The notes below the pieces were generated by a model that was not told where the DNA came from, did no database searches, and worked only from the letters and a program-made list of their open reading frames with translations. Made by a program: the position numbers and the translations under genes. From Cylicocyclus nassatus (Eukaryota; Nematoda; Chromadorea; Rhabditida; Strongylidae), in contig CATQJL010000223.1 in assembly GCA_958299035.1 (NCBI GenBank), positions 47,976,162 to 48,040,161 on the forward strand: 64,000 nt of DNA, read 5' to 3'. Below are positions 1-12,500 of this stretch, piece by piece (the first letter of the stretch is position 1; each line of letters opens with the position of its first letter).

Positions 1-976
1 TCTAGGACACCTCTCGTCCACGATTGTCGTCAAACCGCATTACAGGCCTATCTGATCTATATTTTATTTATTTATGTTCAAGACCCTTGTGGTGCGCCAT
101 AAATAAAAACCGGCAGAGCAGCTATGAACAAACGAGAGAAACCAGCCAGTCTCAACCGTGATCAAATAAACTAGAAGAGTAGAAGAACAAAACGAAGGGC
201 CTACCAAGACCTGTATGTCTTGGTAGGCCTTAGACCTACCAAGACGTACAGGCATCCTCTAGGAGAGTATAGGCTGCCTAATTAAAAGAGACCGTATGGA
301 GTCTATATCTTGCTCACTCTAAAATTATGATGAACCACTCCGTCATTTGAAAGTCGGCGAGCCCGCGGGTAAAGCTAGGACTCGTCCCCTATGAAGATTT
401 GTTTTAGAAAGGAGTGAAATTCTATAGACTCATACTATATGAATGTTTCATGGAGACTTGGTAGGGTCTGAGGCAGGTTCGGCGAGACAACAGCCGCTAG
501 GAGTAACACCTGTTGATAAGACGAGCTGGTTCACTGTTAACAAAAGTACAAGCATGGTTAGTAACACTGTTAAAATGCATGAAACGATAGATATACTCAA
601 CCTGGAAATGGGTTGGAAAATTGAATATAAAAAGCTAGATAACCAAGCTTGCTCTTTTTGGCGTATACTGCGGTTTCCCTCGTCCTTGGTCTGGGGTGGA
701 AAACCGTATTCCTTCCCTCATTTGCGTGAGTCAGTTCACTCCTACATCACATCCCATCAGCACATTGACACTGACCGCGTGCATCCTGCTTTCTTATTGT
801 CCATGTTTTTGAAGCATACGTCGAAGCAGTAAGAAACTTTGGATTGAAGAAGTGGGAGCAAAGCAGTATCTTCTCGGTCTTCTTCACTATGTCTTCTATT
901 GTTGTACATGCTTCCATGTTGCACGTTTCCTCTTGCTCAGTTCCGGAGCTAGAAATCTTCCATCATGTTGATATAC
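1..976. other. No recognisable gene
   Basis: Apart from the hairpin at 198-229, I recognise nothing here. The longest open frame (443-832, +, 129 codons) resembles no family I know, has no obvious splice context and is not called as a gene. Confidence 0.5.
198..229. repeat. Perfect 13-bp stem hairpin
   Basis: Positions 198-210 and 217-229 are perfect inverted copies (GGCCTACCAAGAC and its complement) around a 6-base loop. A third, direct copy of the core follows at about 234-246. The stem is too short to be called a known RNA; it may be the tip of a decayed inverted-repeat element. Confidence 0.5.
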
Positions 977-984
977 CCGGGTAG

Positions 985-1359
985 CAATGGCGTACTGGGG
1001 GGGGGGGGGTATCAGAGCAAAGGGGGCGGCCCACCCTCCCCCCCGGAGAACCCATTGGTCGAGGGATCTTTGAAAGCTACTTACATGTGTTATAAAAATG
1101 TGCAAGCGACTTGTTTTTACTTGTAACCAATTAAAATAATTTCTTAAAATTTTCAAAAATTCAAATTAGCTTTGTGAAATAATTTTCGGGAAGTATCTAC
1201 AAAAAAAAATTTTCCCTCTTCCTGAAATTTTGGAGTTATGGGCCCTCAAATATTTTGAAAGTCCAAAAAAATTTTAGGAGTGTGCGTGGCTAATGACGCA
1301 CCTTTATCCGAAAATTTTTTTGCCCCCCTCCTCAAACAGAAATTCTGGGTACGCCACTG
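985..1359. mobile_element. hAT-type MITE with 8-bp target duplication
   Basis: The element starts CAATGGCGTAC and ends GTACGCCACTG, i.e. imperfect inverted ends of the CAGTGGCG kind common in animal hAT elements. It is flanked by CCGGGTAG (977-984) and CTGGGTAG (1360-1367), an 8-bp target duplication with one mismatch. Homopolymer G and C tracts lie near both ends and the interior is AT-rich. It has no coding capacity. Related copies occur at 52405-53654 and about 57925-58200. Confidence 0.75.
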
Positions 1360-1727
1360 CTGGGTAGGTGTATTTCAAGCATTTGTAATTTTCACCAAGT
1401 GTCCCCAACGACAACAAGAAAAACAATTATTCGAGGCTTGAAAGATACAGTATCCTCAGTCTTGCAACTTTACTTTAAGTCATCAAAAATAGCGCGAGCG
1501 AGTGAATCAAAGCTGCGCCAGATGGGTCTAACTGGCGAGTCGAGAGTCAAATTGGTCGTTTGGCCAAGTAAGTGCCTGTGGTTTCATTTCCTCATCTACT
1601 AATCATCATATCTCACATATTCATATATGAATTGTAGGTAGAGTAGGATTGCATTCCTTGAGCTTTTCAAGTATTTTCTACCTACTAAGCGTTAAACTAG
1701 TAGCTAAAATACAAGTATCACAACAAT

Positions 1728-1955
1728 TACAGGCCTTATCAAACGCAGTGTCGCTTGCATCAGCATCTTCACTCCCGCGCTAGACTCTGCGTCTTCTCCG
1801 TGAACATGCTCTCTAATCAATTCCAAGCGAGGCTCCGCCTTTCCCACGCTCGCCCTGGGACAGTGATAAGAGAGCATGTTTACGGAAGAGATGCGGAGTC
1901 CAGCGCGTGAGTGGATATGCTAATGCAAGCGACACTGCGTTTGATAAGCCCTGTA
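1728..1955. mobile_element. Palindromic TA-flanked MITE, CAGGGCTTATC family
   Basis: This is a 228-bp near-palindrome. The left end (TACAGGCCTTATCAAACG) is mirrored at the right end (TTTGATAAGCCCTGTA), and the arms match through the CGCAGTGTCGCTTGCATCAG stretch and beyond. A TA at each end suits a Tc1/mariner-like target. No protein is encoded. The same ends bound the 3.1-kb element at 9519-12583, and a fragment sits near 57692-57749. Confidence 0.7.
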
Positions 1956-2400
1956 TTTGTTGTGTGATAATCTTTTTTCTACTGATTCTTAAGCAGTTAG
2001 AAAAGTATAGAACAAGTTTCGTCATAATCAATATCAATTTTATGAGTTGTCCATGTTTGGCTCAGTACTCATCACTACCTTTTCATCACCTTTGCATTGG
2101 TAATTCTTTGATATGTAGTTTTTAGTACATATGTTATGATTTTGCTGCGTTTTATTTATCGTTTTCGAAGTAATTACGGTTTAATCACCAAGTTTGAGTT
2201 GAGATACACGGCACCCATATACAAGCTCGCGTGGCACGAGTGCAAGTCAATTAAGTCTCTTGATATTAGTCTTATTGTTCTGCATGTTATTCGAGCCAAA
2301 CTTCAACTACATTGAACACAAAAAGACATCAGGCACTCATTCGTTCCTCTTAACAACGTCTTCAGCCGTTAAACTCAGCCGTAACCTTCCACACACATGG

Positions 2401-2740
2401 TCAGAGTCCAGCCATTCGTTCCGCTTGTTTAATGATTCTTATGCAAACGATGTCATCAGCACATAGGCAGAACAAGGTGATATAGTTACTGGCCGCCAAC
2501 TTCGCTCCCATTTTGTCTCCCATTCTAACATACGCATGATCCAAGGGCGCTGATGCTAGTTGTGTACTCGCTGTAAACTTTCCAAAAATCTTGTTATACT
2601 TAGTGGAAATACCTTGACTACTCAAGGCATCGATGGCAGCTTTAGTTTTAAGCGAGACAGCCTTCTTCAACTGGATTGGAGAGATAGAGCGGCAGCCTGT
2701 ACTCTCGCGTAATACTTCGAGCCTTGAGCTTCGAGCAGTG
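2401..2740 (-). pseudogene. RTE-type reverse transcriptase fragment
   Basis: The minus-strand frame (2401-2670, extending upstream in shifted frames) reads like the palm region of a nematode RTE-clade reverse transcriptase. It has a KTKAAIDAL helix, then a decayed stretch, then a CADDIVCI segment matching the catalytic (F/Y)ADD box. The fragment is short, has no endonuclease part, and runs into stops on both sides, so it is a dead scrap. It is a separate insertion from the element at 5.2-8.1 kb and lies on the opposite strand. Family recognition is by eye. Confidence 0.55.
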
Positions 2741-4369
2741 TTTTGTATAACTCTTTTCCGATCCCGTTGAAAAAAAAACTCACATAGGAGTTTCTAGACT
2801 ACGGGCCGTAGGCAATGGATAGTCACCAATGTCGTAATTACCTCCCTTTTTCTTCAGCAACGCGGTCATGGTAGTCTTCCATAGACCCATACCTTTGATA
2901 GTCTACAAACAGGAGTCAAATGTGAAGATTGTTTGATTATCTGTCTTTATAAAAAGTGAGTGTCAGAAGATCAGAGAAGAAAAAAGACTTAAAACAGATG
3001 GCAAAAGCAAAAGAAACTTCTAAAAACTGATAAGGACGCTCCAGCGAGTTGGAAATCTTTCGTCTAGCGTTTCGATGCAGGCTTTCGCTCTAGACCAGAC
3101 CCCACAACAGGGGGAGAATGACGGAAAGCTTTTTGTTTGTGACTGTTACAAAAAGAACCATTTAGAAATAGTGGCTATCAAGAAGAAGACAGATAAGAAA
3201 GGAATTAGTTGTGAAAACGCAAAGCTTTTTAATAAGTCGAAATGCACGTCTAAGCCAAATCTAGTTTTTGACGCGTCCTTTGAATTTTTTGCTCCGCATT
3301 GACGTTCCTGTTTATTGCGACGTTGTCTGGATTGTTGCGCTCACTATTCTGAGCAATAATCGCCTAAGCTGAAAAAAATTGCTGCGAAAACACTGAAAGA
3401 GAACAAGGTAAAAAACGCACTTTTTGCAGACTTTTACGAACAAATTTGGCATAATCGAAGAAGTAAGCTCCGGGAAACTGAATGAAATGAAGTAAGTTCT
3501 ATCAAATGCATGAAAAACCGCGTGAAAAGATATGAAGTAGGTGAAAATTAAGAGATTTTTAAAAACACGACCTTTGTCAGAGTTGGATTTTGGTATGTTT
3601 CAGCGTGAAAGTAGAGATCAAGAACTTCGATATGATATAGAGTTTGCTAAAAAAAATTTCAGAACAATGAAGAAAAGGGTACCAGAGCCAAACGCCCGCT
3701 CCGCGCCCCGCGTTTGGGGTAGCGATGTAGCGTTCAGCGGAGACGCAGACGAGCAGCGGAGACAGACCAGAGCCGACGGAACACTTGGCGACCCTCCGCA
3801 AGCTCTCAACGAAACCCTGCAACATTATATATCATTCTGATCGCCAAGACACGTCGAAGAGCAATAACAACGTCCAGAGCGATGCAAATCACCCATTAAT
3901 GAGATAGACCAGCATCCTTGTGCGCGACTTTCTGCGCAAGATTTGAGCGCAGTTTCTCGTTTTTATTCAACTTCATCAGCTTTCCTAAACTTCTAAAACT
4001 CAGTTCTGTTCAAATAAGATGTTTATAGAGAAATGCTGTCCTAAATTGTGGAGAAACTTTCACAGAAACCTTCTTTACAGCGTAAAAAAGGCTATAAAAA
4101 CGCAAATTCTCGGTCTTGCTGGGATAATCTAAAGGTATTCTTCCCTATATTTGCTTCATTTACATTCAAATCGATAAGTAGAGAATAACATCCAGGGCGA
4201 AGCAGGATGACTTCTGTTTTTTTCAGGTGAAGATTGTGTCCTCTCATGGCTCTCAAAGTGAAGGTTACCAGAGTACATGGCTCTGTGTATTGAGGGTATG
4301 GTAGTATAAAGTTTTTCCTAAGAGGAGAACTAAACTGCGACATAATTGTCCTCCCTAAGGTGAACTGTG
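2741..4369. other. Intergenic sequence, no gene recognised
   Basis: Short open frames only (for example 3075-3302 and 3541-3840, +), none of a family I know. About 3690-3830 is richer in GC than its surroundings. Nothing else stands out. Confidence 0.4.
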
Positions 4370-4515
4370 GCCGTACTCATCAACGAACCCTAAGAGTTAA
4401 ACTAACCCTGGAGGGTAAAACTTACCCCCAAGAGCGACTAACCCATATTCATGGACGTAATTTATCAGGGTTAATCTAGCCCTAGCTTAGAGCAAGGTTC
4501 ACTACTTACCCTAGC
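4370..4515 (-). repeat. AACCCT-rich interspersed repeat, copy 1
   Basis: This is a stretch of degenerate AACCCT/AGGGTT words separated by phrases such as CGTTGATGAGTACGG. Read on the minus strand it aligns by eye with copies at about 8178-8345 (+) and 39366-39640 (+), sharing the opening TTGCTCTA-GCTAGGG. It is opposite in orientation to the 8.2-kb copy, so the two bracket the RTE element. Confidence 0.6.
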
Positions 4516-4915
4516 GATACTTTTTAACAACAAACACATATTTCTAATTGATATTATCTCAAATTTGTTGAGTCCTCTTTTGTCTCGTCTAATCATATTA
4601 TAAAAATCATGGTAAAATTTTTAGTACATTACTGTTTGAATCAAAGCGTTTTTGGTTGAGTTACGACAGTATGGCCGTGTAAAAAATTGTTAATATTGGT
4701 GGACTCAAATTCGATTGAGGGAGCCCCAGCCGAGCTTCGTTAAAGTTCGTCATATCGATGCCCTCAGTTGGACATGTACTTCATTTGGAACTAAATCTTT
4801 TACTGTAACATTCGGCTGAATATAACACCGGTCGATAACATTAGATAAAAACACGAATAAAGGGCATAGGAAGTTTAACAGTAGCTATAATATGTGTCTT
4901 TTGTCAAAACAGTAT

Positions 4916-4987
4916 CGCTGGCCGAGAGGTTAATGCCCTTGACTACGGCGAGGAAGGTCACAGGTTCGGTTCCGCGGCGGGCCTAAT
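4916..4987 (+). promoter_or_regulatory. tRNA-like internal Pol III promoter (SINE-like head)
   Basis: TGGCCGAGAGG at 4919-4929 fits the A box and GGTTCGGTTCC at 4963-4973 fits the B box, at normal tRNA spacing. The A box resembles tRNA-Ser or tRNA-Leu. The acceptor arms do not pair convincingly and no CCA-adjacent terminus is evident, so it is not a functional tRNA gene. It probably drives, or once drove, transcription of the retrotransposon that follows, or is the head of a SINE fused to it. Confidence 0.5.
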
Positions 4988-5236
4988 TTCCTTGGCAACA
5001 GCTCTGCACACGCTTCCAGCGTCAGGCTGCTGATCCAAAGGAAAGCAAGCGACAAGCCGGCTGAAGAAGAAACCCCGTCGCATCACAATGCTCTTTAATG
5101 TCTCATCAGAATTCTCGAGTAAAAGCTAGGGCGTTCCCCGGAGGCGACGCGCATTTGAGCCCGACAGATGCGAACAGTAGGCGAGGGTTACCGTCCCAAC
5201 AAGATGAGCGGGGACGGCTGAAGAAGCTAGCTCATC

Positions 5237-8087
5237 ATGGAAACAGTCAACGATCACGATCAAACAATCAAGTTCTCTCCTCTTCGATTGGCCACTGTCA
5301 ACGTCGGATCTCTTACTGGGCGACATCGAGTACTGGCGGATCTTCTTGGAAGACGTAGAGTAGACATCGCCTGCATCCAGGAGACCAGATGGAAGGGTGA
5401 GAAGTCACGCGATATAGGAGACGGCTTCAAGCTTCTATATAAAGGAACAAGCAGCAAAAGAAACGGCGTCGGAATAGTCATCTCCGAACGGTTAAGAGAT
5501 AGTATAACAAGTGTAGATCGATTCAGTGACCGGCTCATGGACATCACATTAGATGTGGGTGAGCGAGTTCTCCGAGTAGTCACCGCATACGCACCCCAAG
5601 CAGGTTGCACGGTAGAAGAGAAAGACGGCTTCTGGCAAGAACTAGATGACTACATCAGATGTGTACCTTCAGAAGAAACGCTATGATTGGAGCAGATCTT
5701 AACGGCCATGTCGGTGAACAGCGAAGTGGTGCGAGTAGAAGTCACGGAAATCACGGGCATGGGATCCGCAACGAAGAAGGCAATCGAATTCTGGAGTTCG
5801 CTTTCGCTCATGAATTGGCGTTGGCAAACACCTACTTCATCAAGATGAGCGATCACCTAGTAACGTATGCCAGCGGAAATCGAAAATCGCAAATAGGCTT
5901 CTGGGCGGTACGACTAAAGGAGCTCAAGTACGTGAAGAACTGCAAAGTGATCCCTAGCGAAGAATGTGTACCACAACATCGACCACTGATTCTACATCTG
6001 AATATCCCAGTCAAGAATCGAAGAAAGGCAATGACGGAGGACGAAATATGCATCAAGTGGTGGAAGCTCAAAGACGACGCTCGATCCAAAGCTGCTACGG
6101 AATCAGCTCTACCACTCCTAGAAGACGAACCGGAGCGTTCCTGGACGAATCTGAAGAAGAGCGTTCATCAGATGGCAGGAAACCTGTTGGGATTTACAAA
6201 ACCAGGAAAGGCAAGACTTGAGAAAGAAACTTGGTGGTGGAATGAGGATGTTCAAGCTGTGATTAAGAGTAAGAAGCTCGCAAACCAACTGTGGCAGAAG
6301 ACAAGATTAGAAGACGATCGTCAGAAATATGTAGACGCAAAACGTGCAGCAAAGATGAGCGTAAGAGAAGCGAAGGAAGCGTACATAGCAGACTTCTACA
6401 AGAAGCTGTACACTCGAGAAGGCGAACGTGATATCTACCGAATCACAAGGAGAAGAGCAAAAGCCACAGAAGATACAAGCCACTTCTATAACATCAAAGA
6501 CGAGTACGGAAGAATTCTAAGAAGTCCAGAGAAGATAAGCGAACGATGGAGAGCACACTTCGAGAGAATAGCATCTACAAGCTACCAAATGTCATCTACC
6601 ATAGTAGCTGAGACGGTACAAGGACCGGTAGAAAACATCACAGAAGATGAAGTTCGCGCAGCCATAGCGAAGACGAAGAACGGCAAAGCAACCGGCCCAG
6701 ACGACATTCCCAATGAATTCTGGAAGAGGTGCGGACAAGGTGGAATCACTTGGCTAACACAGCTTCTCAATCGGATAATCGAATCCAAGAAGATGCCGCG
6801 CGATTGGTCCAAAAGCACAACGATTCCAGTATGGAAGAAGAAAGGAGACATAGCCGATTGTTCCACATATCGTCCCATACGTCTAACGAGTCACACGCTG
6901 AAGATCTTCGAAAGAATACTAGAAACGAGACTCCGAAGCATCATAGAACTAGCTCCCAATCAGTGTGGATTCGTGAAGGGCTGTAGCACAACAGATGCCA
7001 TCCATACCGCCAGAATAATGATAGAAAGAAACAGGGAGAAGCGATGTGAACTACATGCGGCGTTCCTCGACCTGGAGAAGGCGTTCGACAAGGTACCACA
7101 CGACATCATATGGTGGGCACTACGAAAGCGCAAGGTGCCAGAAGAGTACGTGCAATGGACGAAGATGATCTACAAGAATGCCACCAGCCACGTACAGACA
7201 GCAGCGGCACCGACGAAAGAATTCCAGATACGAGCCGGCGTACACCAAGGTTCTGTACTCTCACAGCTCCTGTTCAACACAGTCATAGATGCAGTGGTCG
7301 ACGGCTTCATACGACAACCACCATGGACGCTCATGTACGCAGACAATGTTCTCCTACTGGCAAGAAGCAGAAGAGAGCTCCTGGAAGTGCAGAAGTGGAA
7401 GGATCAGCTTGAGATGCATGGACTGAAGCTGAACATGACGAAAACGGAGTATATGGAACTGGGAACACAGACACCTGGGACAATCCAGATCGGAGACACG
7501 CAACTCAAGAAGACCACCTCCTTCAAGTACCTGAGAAGCCGTATCTTCGCAGATGGCAACCTCCGCGATGAGATAAGCAGTAGAGAGAACGCAGCATGGA
7601 TGAAGTGGAGAAGTCTCACAGGAGTCCTATGTGATAAGCGGATGCCAAGAAAGCTGAAGTCCCTGATATATCGCACGACAGTTCGACCGACGGCCCTATA
7701 CGGAAGCGAATGCTGGCCATGTACACGTGACGAAGAGAGAATGATCAGTGTAAAGGAAACACGAATGCTGAGATGGACCACAGGAGTGACGATGCTAGAC
7801 CATGTCCCGAATGACACTATACGAAGCGTAATGAAAGTGACACCCATTGTAAAGAAGATGCAAGAAGGACGTCTACAGTGGTATGGACATGTGGGCCGAA
7901 GAGAAGAAAGCCACATTACGAGATTGGCCATGTCAGTGGAAGTGCCAGGGAAGAGACCAAGAGGAAGACCTAAGATGAGATGGCTGGATAAAGTCAAAGC
8001 AGATATGAGAGAGCTTGTATAAGAGAAGAGCAGGCCTTAAACCGAGAAGAATGGAAAAGATTGACGAGAGCGGCAGACCCCGAGTGA
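5237..8087 (+). pseudogene. RTE-type endonuclease/reverse transcriptase polyprotein, frameshifted
   Basis: The N-terminal part from ATG 5237 is an APE-like (EEP) endonuclease: LRLATVNVGSLTG opening, CIQETRW, VVTAYAPQ, and after a shift GADLNGHVG. A single-base loss near 5683 moves the frame from 5237-5686 into 5659-8022. The second half is a reverse transcriptase with KATGPDDIPNEFWK, AFLDLEKAFDKVPH, GVHQGSVLSQLLFN and the catalytic segment MYADNVLLL, where the usual YADD is YADN. The endonuclease segment SQIGFW has Gly where relatives normally have Asp. The tail carries GKRPRGRPKMRW, typical of these proteins. A stop at 8020-8022 is followed in a shifted frame by a short natural-looking C-terminus ending at 8085-8087. 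At least two frameshifts and two catalytic-site changes make it non-functional. Confidence 0.85.
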
Positions 8088-8177
8088 CGGGAGAATGCAA
8101 GGAGAAAAAAAAAGTATCGCTAAGCCTGAGTAGTGCATCGAGAGATCACTTGATGTTCGTACGAAGTGTAAGAGTGA

Positions 8178-8345
8178 ATCTAATTTTGCTCTATGCTAGG
8201 GTTGAATTTACCCTGATGAGCCACGTTATACGGGTTTAACAAACTTCCAGGGATCGCGTTCCTTGGTAAACCCTACCCTATGTATGCTCAAGGTTTCGTT
8301 GATGAATACGGCTAATGAACCCTGAGGTTCAAGCTTACAACACTC
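8178..8345 (+). repeat. AACCCT-rich interspersed repeat, copy 2
   Basis: It shares TGCTCTATGCTAGGGTTGAA and CCCTGATGA phrases with the copies at 4370-4515 (inverted) and 39366-39640, and includes CGTTGATGAATACGG. It lies just beyond the 3' end of the RTE element. Confidence 0.6.
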
Positions 8346-9518
8346 AAGAGGCAAGTGGACATGCGTGGAACGGATCCGAGGCAGATGACCTTCTTCGTTG
8401 GCATTCGGGAAGCAGTAACGGTAAGGATGCAAAGTGCGGCTATCTTAGTCTTAAAGTTGACGAGACATCGGCAGGCGTTGTGTAGCGCTCGTGCTGTCGA
8501 CGTTAGCTCCAGAGTCTTCGATGAAAGACGATTCGATTACTCGTACTTTTTGGAGTCTCGGCTTCCTTAGAGCACGTGAAGATGCTCGACGAACCGTTCT
8601 TAGCCGTTGTCGTCAATCACGGTGTCTAACCAAAAGCAGGATTTGAAGAAAACAGATCCAGATCGATGATAGTAGTGCTTCCTACATTTGACGGCACCAG
8701 GGCTCAGCACAGCTGGCACCGGGTCAAGCCGGATATCGTTTCTAGCGCGGAAAGCAAAGGGCATATCGTTTCTACAGGAGCCGAGGAGAACTGCCGCAAA
8801 AATGCCACCGGCATGCCACCGGCATGCCATTGGCAAGCTGTCCATCAACAAACAGAGGCGTTGTTTTCAACCAAAACGCAACAGTACGACACCAAATTTG
8901 GTGTGTGCATGAGCGTTGGTGGACCGGAACTACGGGCCAAAAATTTATGAAAACTTATGTGAATGAAAGCTGTGCCGAACTTTTTTCTGAATTAGCTGGC
9001 ACCGTGCCAGCTGGGTGCCAGCTGAGCTGGCACCGACACTTTGCTCACATAAGTTTTCATACTTTTCTACATAAAATGTATCTACACTGTAAAAGATTAC
9101 ATACGGAGAAGAAACAGTTTCATAATGTTCTCTTTTCAGCGTTTTATAGCAATTTGAAAACCACTCGGTCCGCTCCGCCGTCGAAAAATTGGCTTTTTCT
9201 GCTTTTCAAGATGTGATTCGACCATTTAAAAAGCTCAGAAAGCTGTGAAAAGTTCTTTTATGAAATCAGAAATGCATGAAAACACTACTACATTTTTTTA
9301 CATAATATAAATGATGACGGGTTTTCAAAACCGGTCAAAAGGGACTTCGTACGAAATTTTCAATATTATCAAACGGGACTTCGTTTTGAAATTTCCCTGG
9401 TGCCAGCTCGTGCCGAGCCCTGGACGGCACTTTTACCATGCCGTTAAAGAATTTGGCAAGTAGGAGACGGTGGTCTGACCCTGTGTAAAACTTTGTAACA
9501 ACGACTCGAGCGATAACT
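8346..9518. other. Non-coding with GCTGGCAC/GTGCCAGC words
   Basis: No gene is recognised. Short GC-rich words such as GCCACCGGCATG (8804-8828, tandem) and GTGCCAGCTGGGTGCCAGCT (about 9004-9023) recur and can pair with each other. Open frames here contain these words and resemble no family. Confidence 0.4.
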
Positions 9519-12500
9519 TACAGGGCTTACCAAACACAGTGTCGCTTGCATCAGCATCTCCACTCTCGCGCTGGGCGCCATCTATTCCTACCGGGCTGGC
9601 TGCGCGAACGGTTCGCGTGCGGTAGCCAAGATTGGCGCAGGGGCGTGCATTCCCTCTTCTTCTTACTTGCTTCCCATGGCATCCAACTTGCCTCAAGGGT
9701 TCGCGTTCGTTTTCATTCATGAAGGAGAAACTGATGGAAGCATTGGCTTTTTTCGTTAATGTACGCCAGTTGGCTTTCTCTATGACCACATGGTATTGAA
9801 TTAGTCCAAGACCTGATTGTAAGTGAAGAGCTTGTTCGTTTTCTAAATTAAAGAAGTAGTGCATTTGCATAGATAGAAACCTTAGAAGGTTCTGAACATC
9901 CTGTCCTATCTTTATCCGAACTTCTGAAGGTAAATTGACCTTCTCTCCCTAGCGTGTGTGTCTGCAACGATCTGAGGTGTTTTCGAATCATAGACAATCT
10001 CATCGTGACAGGAATGATAGGAGGATTAAAATGAGGAGCAGACTATGAAGATATTACTACTAATTCAATTTTCCAACAGCCGCCTTACTAAATGTCAAGC
10101 AAAGTTCGGGTGACATAACACCAAAGCACCTTAATCCGTCCATAGAGTGCTTTAAGCCAGTAAGGTTTGCGCTGCCTGAACGTTTGGTCGTAAGGCATTC
10201 TTTTGGCTGCATGCAGTATGCATGCCAACATTCGTATATCTTTGGCATCCTCCTCTTGCCAAATTCTCAATTGGATTAACGACTGTTCGAAGCAATGGGA
10301 CTCCCTCGACCGACCGCTATGTGACTTTTCATGAGCGCGCTGATATCTCCACACGCTGTCTGGGCAGGTAGTAATCCCCTCGACCTGACGGCAGGTCTCG
10401 TCGGCAGGTTGCTGGCACCTTTTCCGTGAGGTGGCCAGAAAGTGAGACCCCAAATTTAGGCCGTCCCAGGCCTTATTCCAAAAAATTTTCTCAATAAAGA
10501 TGCCGCCTCGACTCTGTAGAAAACTCCATAAAAGTCTGCGGTTCCAGAGCTCCTCCTTTAGTAAAATATCTGGAAGCGCGGGAGGAGCTGCCGGCAACTT
10601 CGCGATGTCAGTTGCCGGCAACCTGCCGGCAGCTCGTCGAAATCCGCGAGATGGCAGCTGCCGGCAGGTCAGAGAGCACGGGAAATAGCGTGCTCTTTTG
10701 AGAGAGGGAGCTGCCGGCATCTCGACGTGCCCCTACCACGTCGAGGTGGGGGCACCTACCTTCAGCGTGAGCGTCTGCCAGCCACGGACGAAACCGCACA
10801 AGCATCAGTTAACAGGCCAACCGACCCGGTCACTGGAGCCAATCCTTTTCCCGAAGTTACGGATCTAATTTGCCGACTTCCCTTACCTACATTATTCTAT
10901 CGACTAGAGGCTGTTCACCTTGGAGACCTGATGCGGATATCGGTACGATGCAGCACAGATTAATAGCCTTCCTTTGCCGACAGCGTCTGCGAGTTTGCGA
11001 TTTGCGGCGATATCACACAATTCACGTCAGGCGAAATAATCAAAAATTCTACTTTTCATCAAAAAACTATCATTTTTCTCATTGTATGAGCTTTTCTTTT
11101 TTGAAACGACGATTTTCTTACAGAGAAAAAATCCAGTAATGCCCTAAAATCATAAAGAACACCATCTTTTTTGGCAATTCCTTATAAATCTCGTTTGCAC
11201 CGATTTCGCCCCTCTCTCGCTCATATCAATCAGCTGTTTTTCAGGTCAAAGTCTCTCACGCAATGTATCGATCCCTCTTACAGGCAGCCAATTACCAGCG
11301 CGTTCCTCCTATTGCTGGTGCAAACGGCAATGGCTGACCGAATGGTCGAATGGTTGACGTGGTTGCACTTCAAGTTAACGCACGTAGGTTCGACCGCGCG
11401 CGAGGTAGCAATTTTGCGGCTGTCTGCGTCATCAAAATTTAATGTGCGAAATGATTGCGTGCTAAGGTTACATAAGATTATTAAAACCTACAATCACTCC
11501 GCGAGCTGCCGGCGGAGTTGGCATCTTTCCGCGATGTGTGCCAACTTGCCGGCATCTATGATGCCACCAGGTAGGGTAGATTACTACCGGCCCTGATGTT
11601 AAACAGTTGAACAATTTGCTTACTGGGATATTCTAGGTGTACTAACATGCTGCAGAAATACTTAATCAGCATCAAACATCTCACGCACAGTAAAACTCTT
11701 CATCAAGTTCCTTTTGATGTGAAGATACCACCTTTTTTTGATCTGAACTTCAAATTACCACAACTAGCGAAGTGTTCGCATACGCGCATCGAACATAGAT
11801 ATATTTGATGCTAGATACGGATAGATTTGTTATAGATACTTGACAAACATTCCCATCTTCAAAACTCTTGGCTAGTGTTATCACCAAATCATGAACTAGT
11901 GAATACTGATGTTTTCTACTGCGACTGACGATATTCACCAATTTCAGTACTTCTACAGCAGTTTGAGTTTTGATATCAGAGACAGAGCTACAAGAAAGCC
12001 TTTGCAACGAATCCTACTTATGTAAGCTAAGAAACAAGTCTTAGCTAAAAACATCCAAATTGCGAGTTCTCAAAAGAGAATGAACGAATGGTACCAGACT
12101 TGACAAGCTCATGTAATGGTTAAAGAGAGAAGATTCTTCACAACAAACTCAATAAAAGCAAAAAAGAGAGGTTGCCGACATAATACTATGCAGCTCTACA
12201 ATTCATAGCATATCACCGCGAATAAGCACTTATATAATCACCTATATACTCTTACAAGCTGCAATCCGTAGTGAGTTCACTGCTTCTTATCAGCAGTCGT
12301 GGTTCGATGAACATCAAAGCCAACTTCGCACACATGCAAGAATGCGCGCCCTCTCGCTAATCGGCCGCCGCGCGCGCGCAGCCAGCCCGGTAGAAATAGA
12401 TGGCGCCCTCGCGCTGAACTCTGCATCCTCCGCGAACATGTTCTCTAATCACTTTCCCAGGACGAGGGAAAGGCGGAGCCTCAATAGATTAGAAGGACTA

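Larger units (their letters stand above)
4911..8170 (+). mobile_element. RTE-type non-LTR retrotransposon, inactive
   Basis: This span holds, in order, a tRNA-like segment with Pol III A and B boxes (4919-4973), a roughly 250-bp leader, and one endonuclease plus reverse transcriptase coding region (5237-8087, broken). An A-rich stretch (about 8101-8112) follows. There is no LTR. The 5' limit is set at the tRNA-like box and the 3' limit at the start of the neighbouring AACCCT repeat; both are estimates and no target duplication was found. Confidence 0.7.

Noticed and set aside
443..832. 129-codon plus-strand open frame as a gene
   Set aside because: No family resemblance, no splice or trans-splice context, and a composition like random sequence.
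4916..4987. Functional tRNA-Ser/Leu gene
   Set aside because: A and B boxes are present but the acceptor and anticodon arms do not pair convincingly.
10088..10720. 210-codon minus-strand frame as a protein gene
   Set aside because: It runs through TGCCGGCA repeat words and the interior of an inverted-repeat element; no domain is recognisable.
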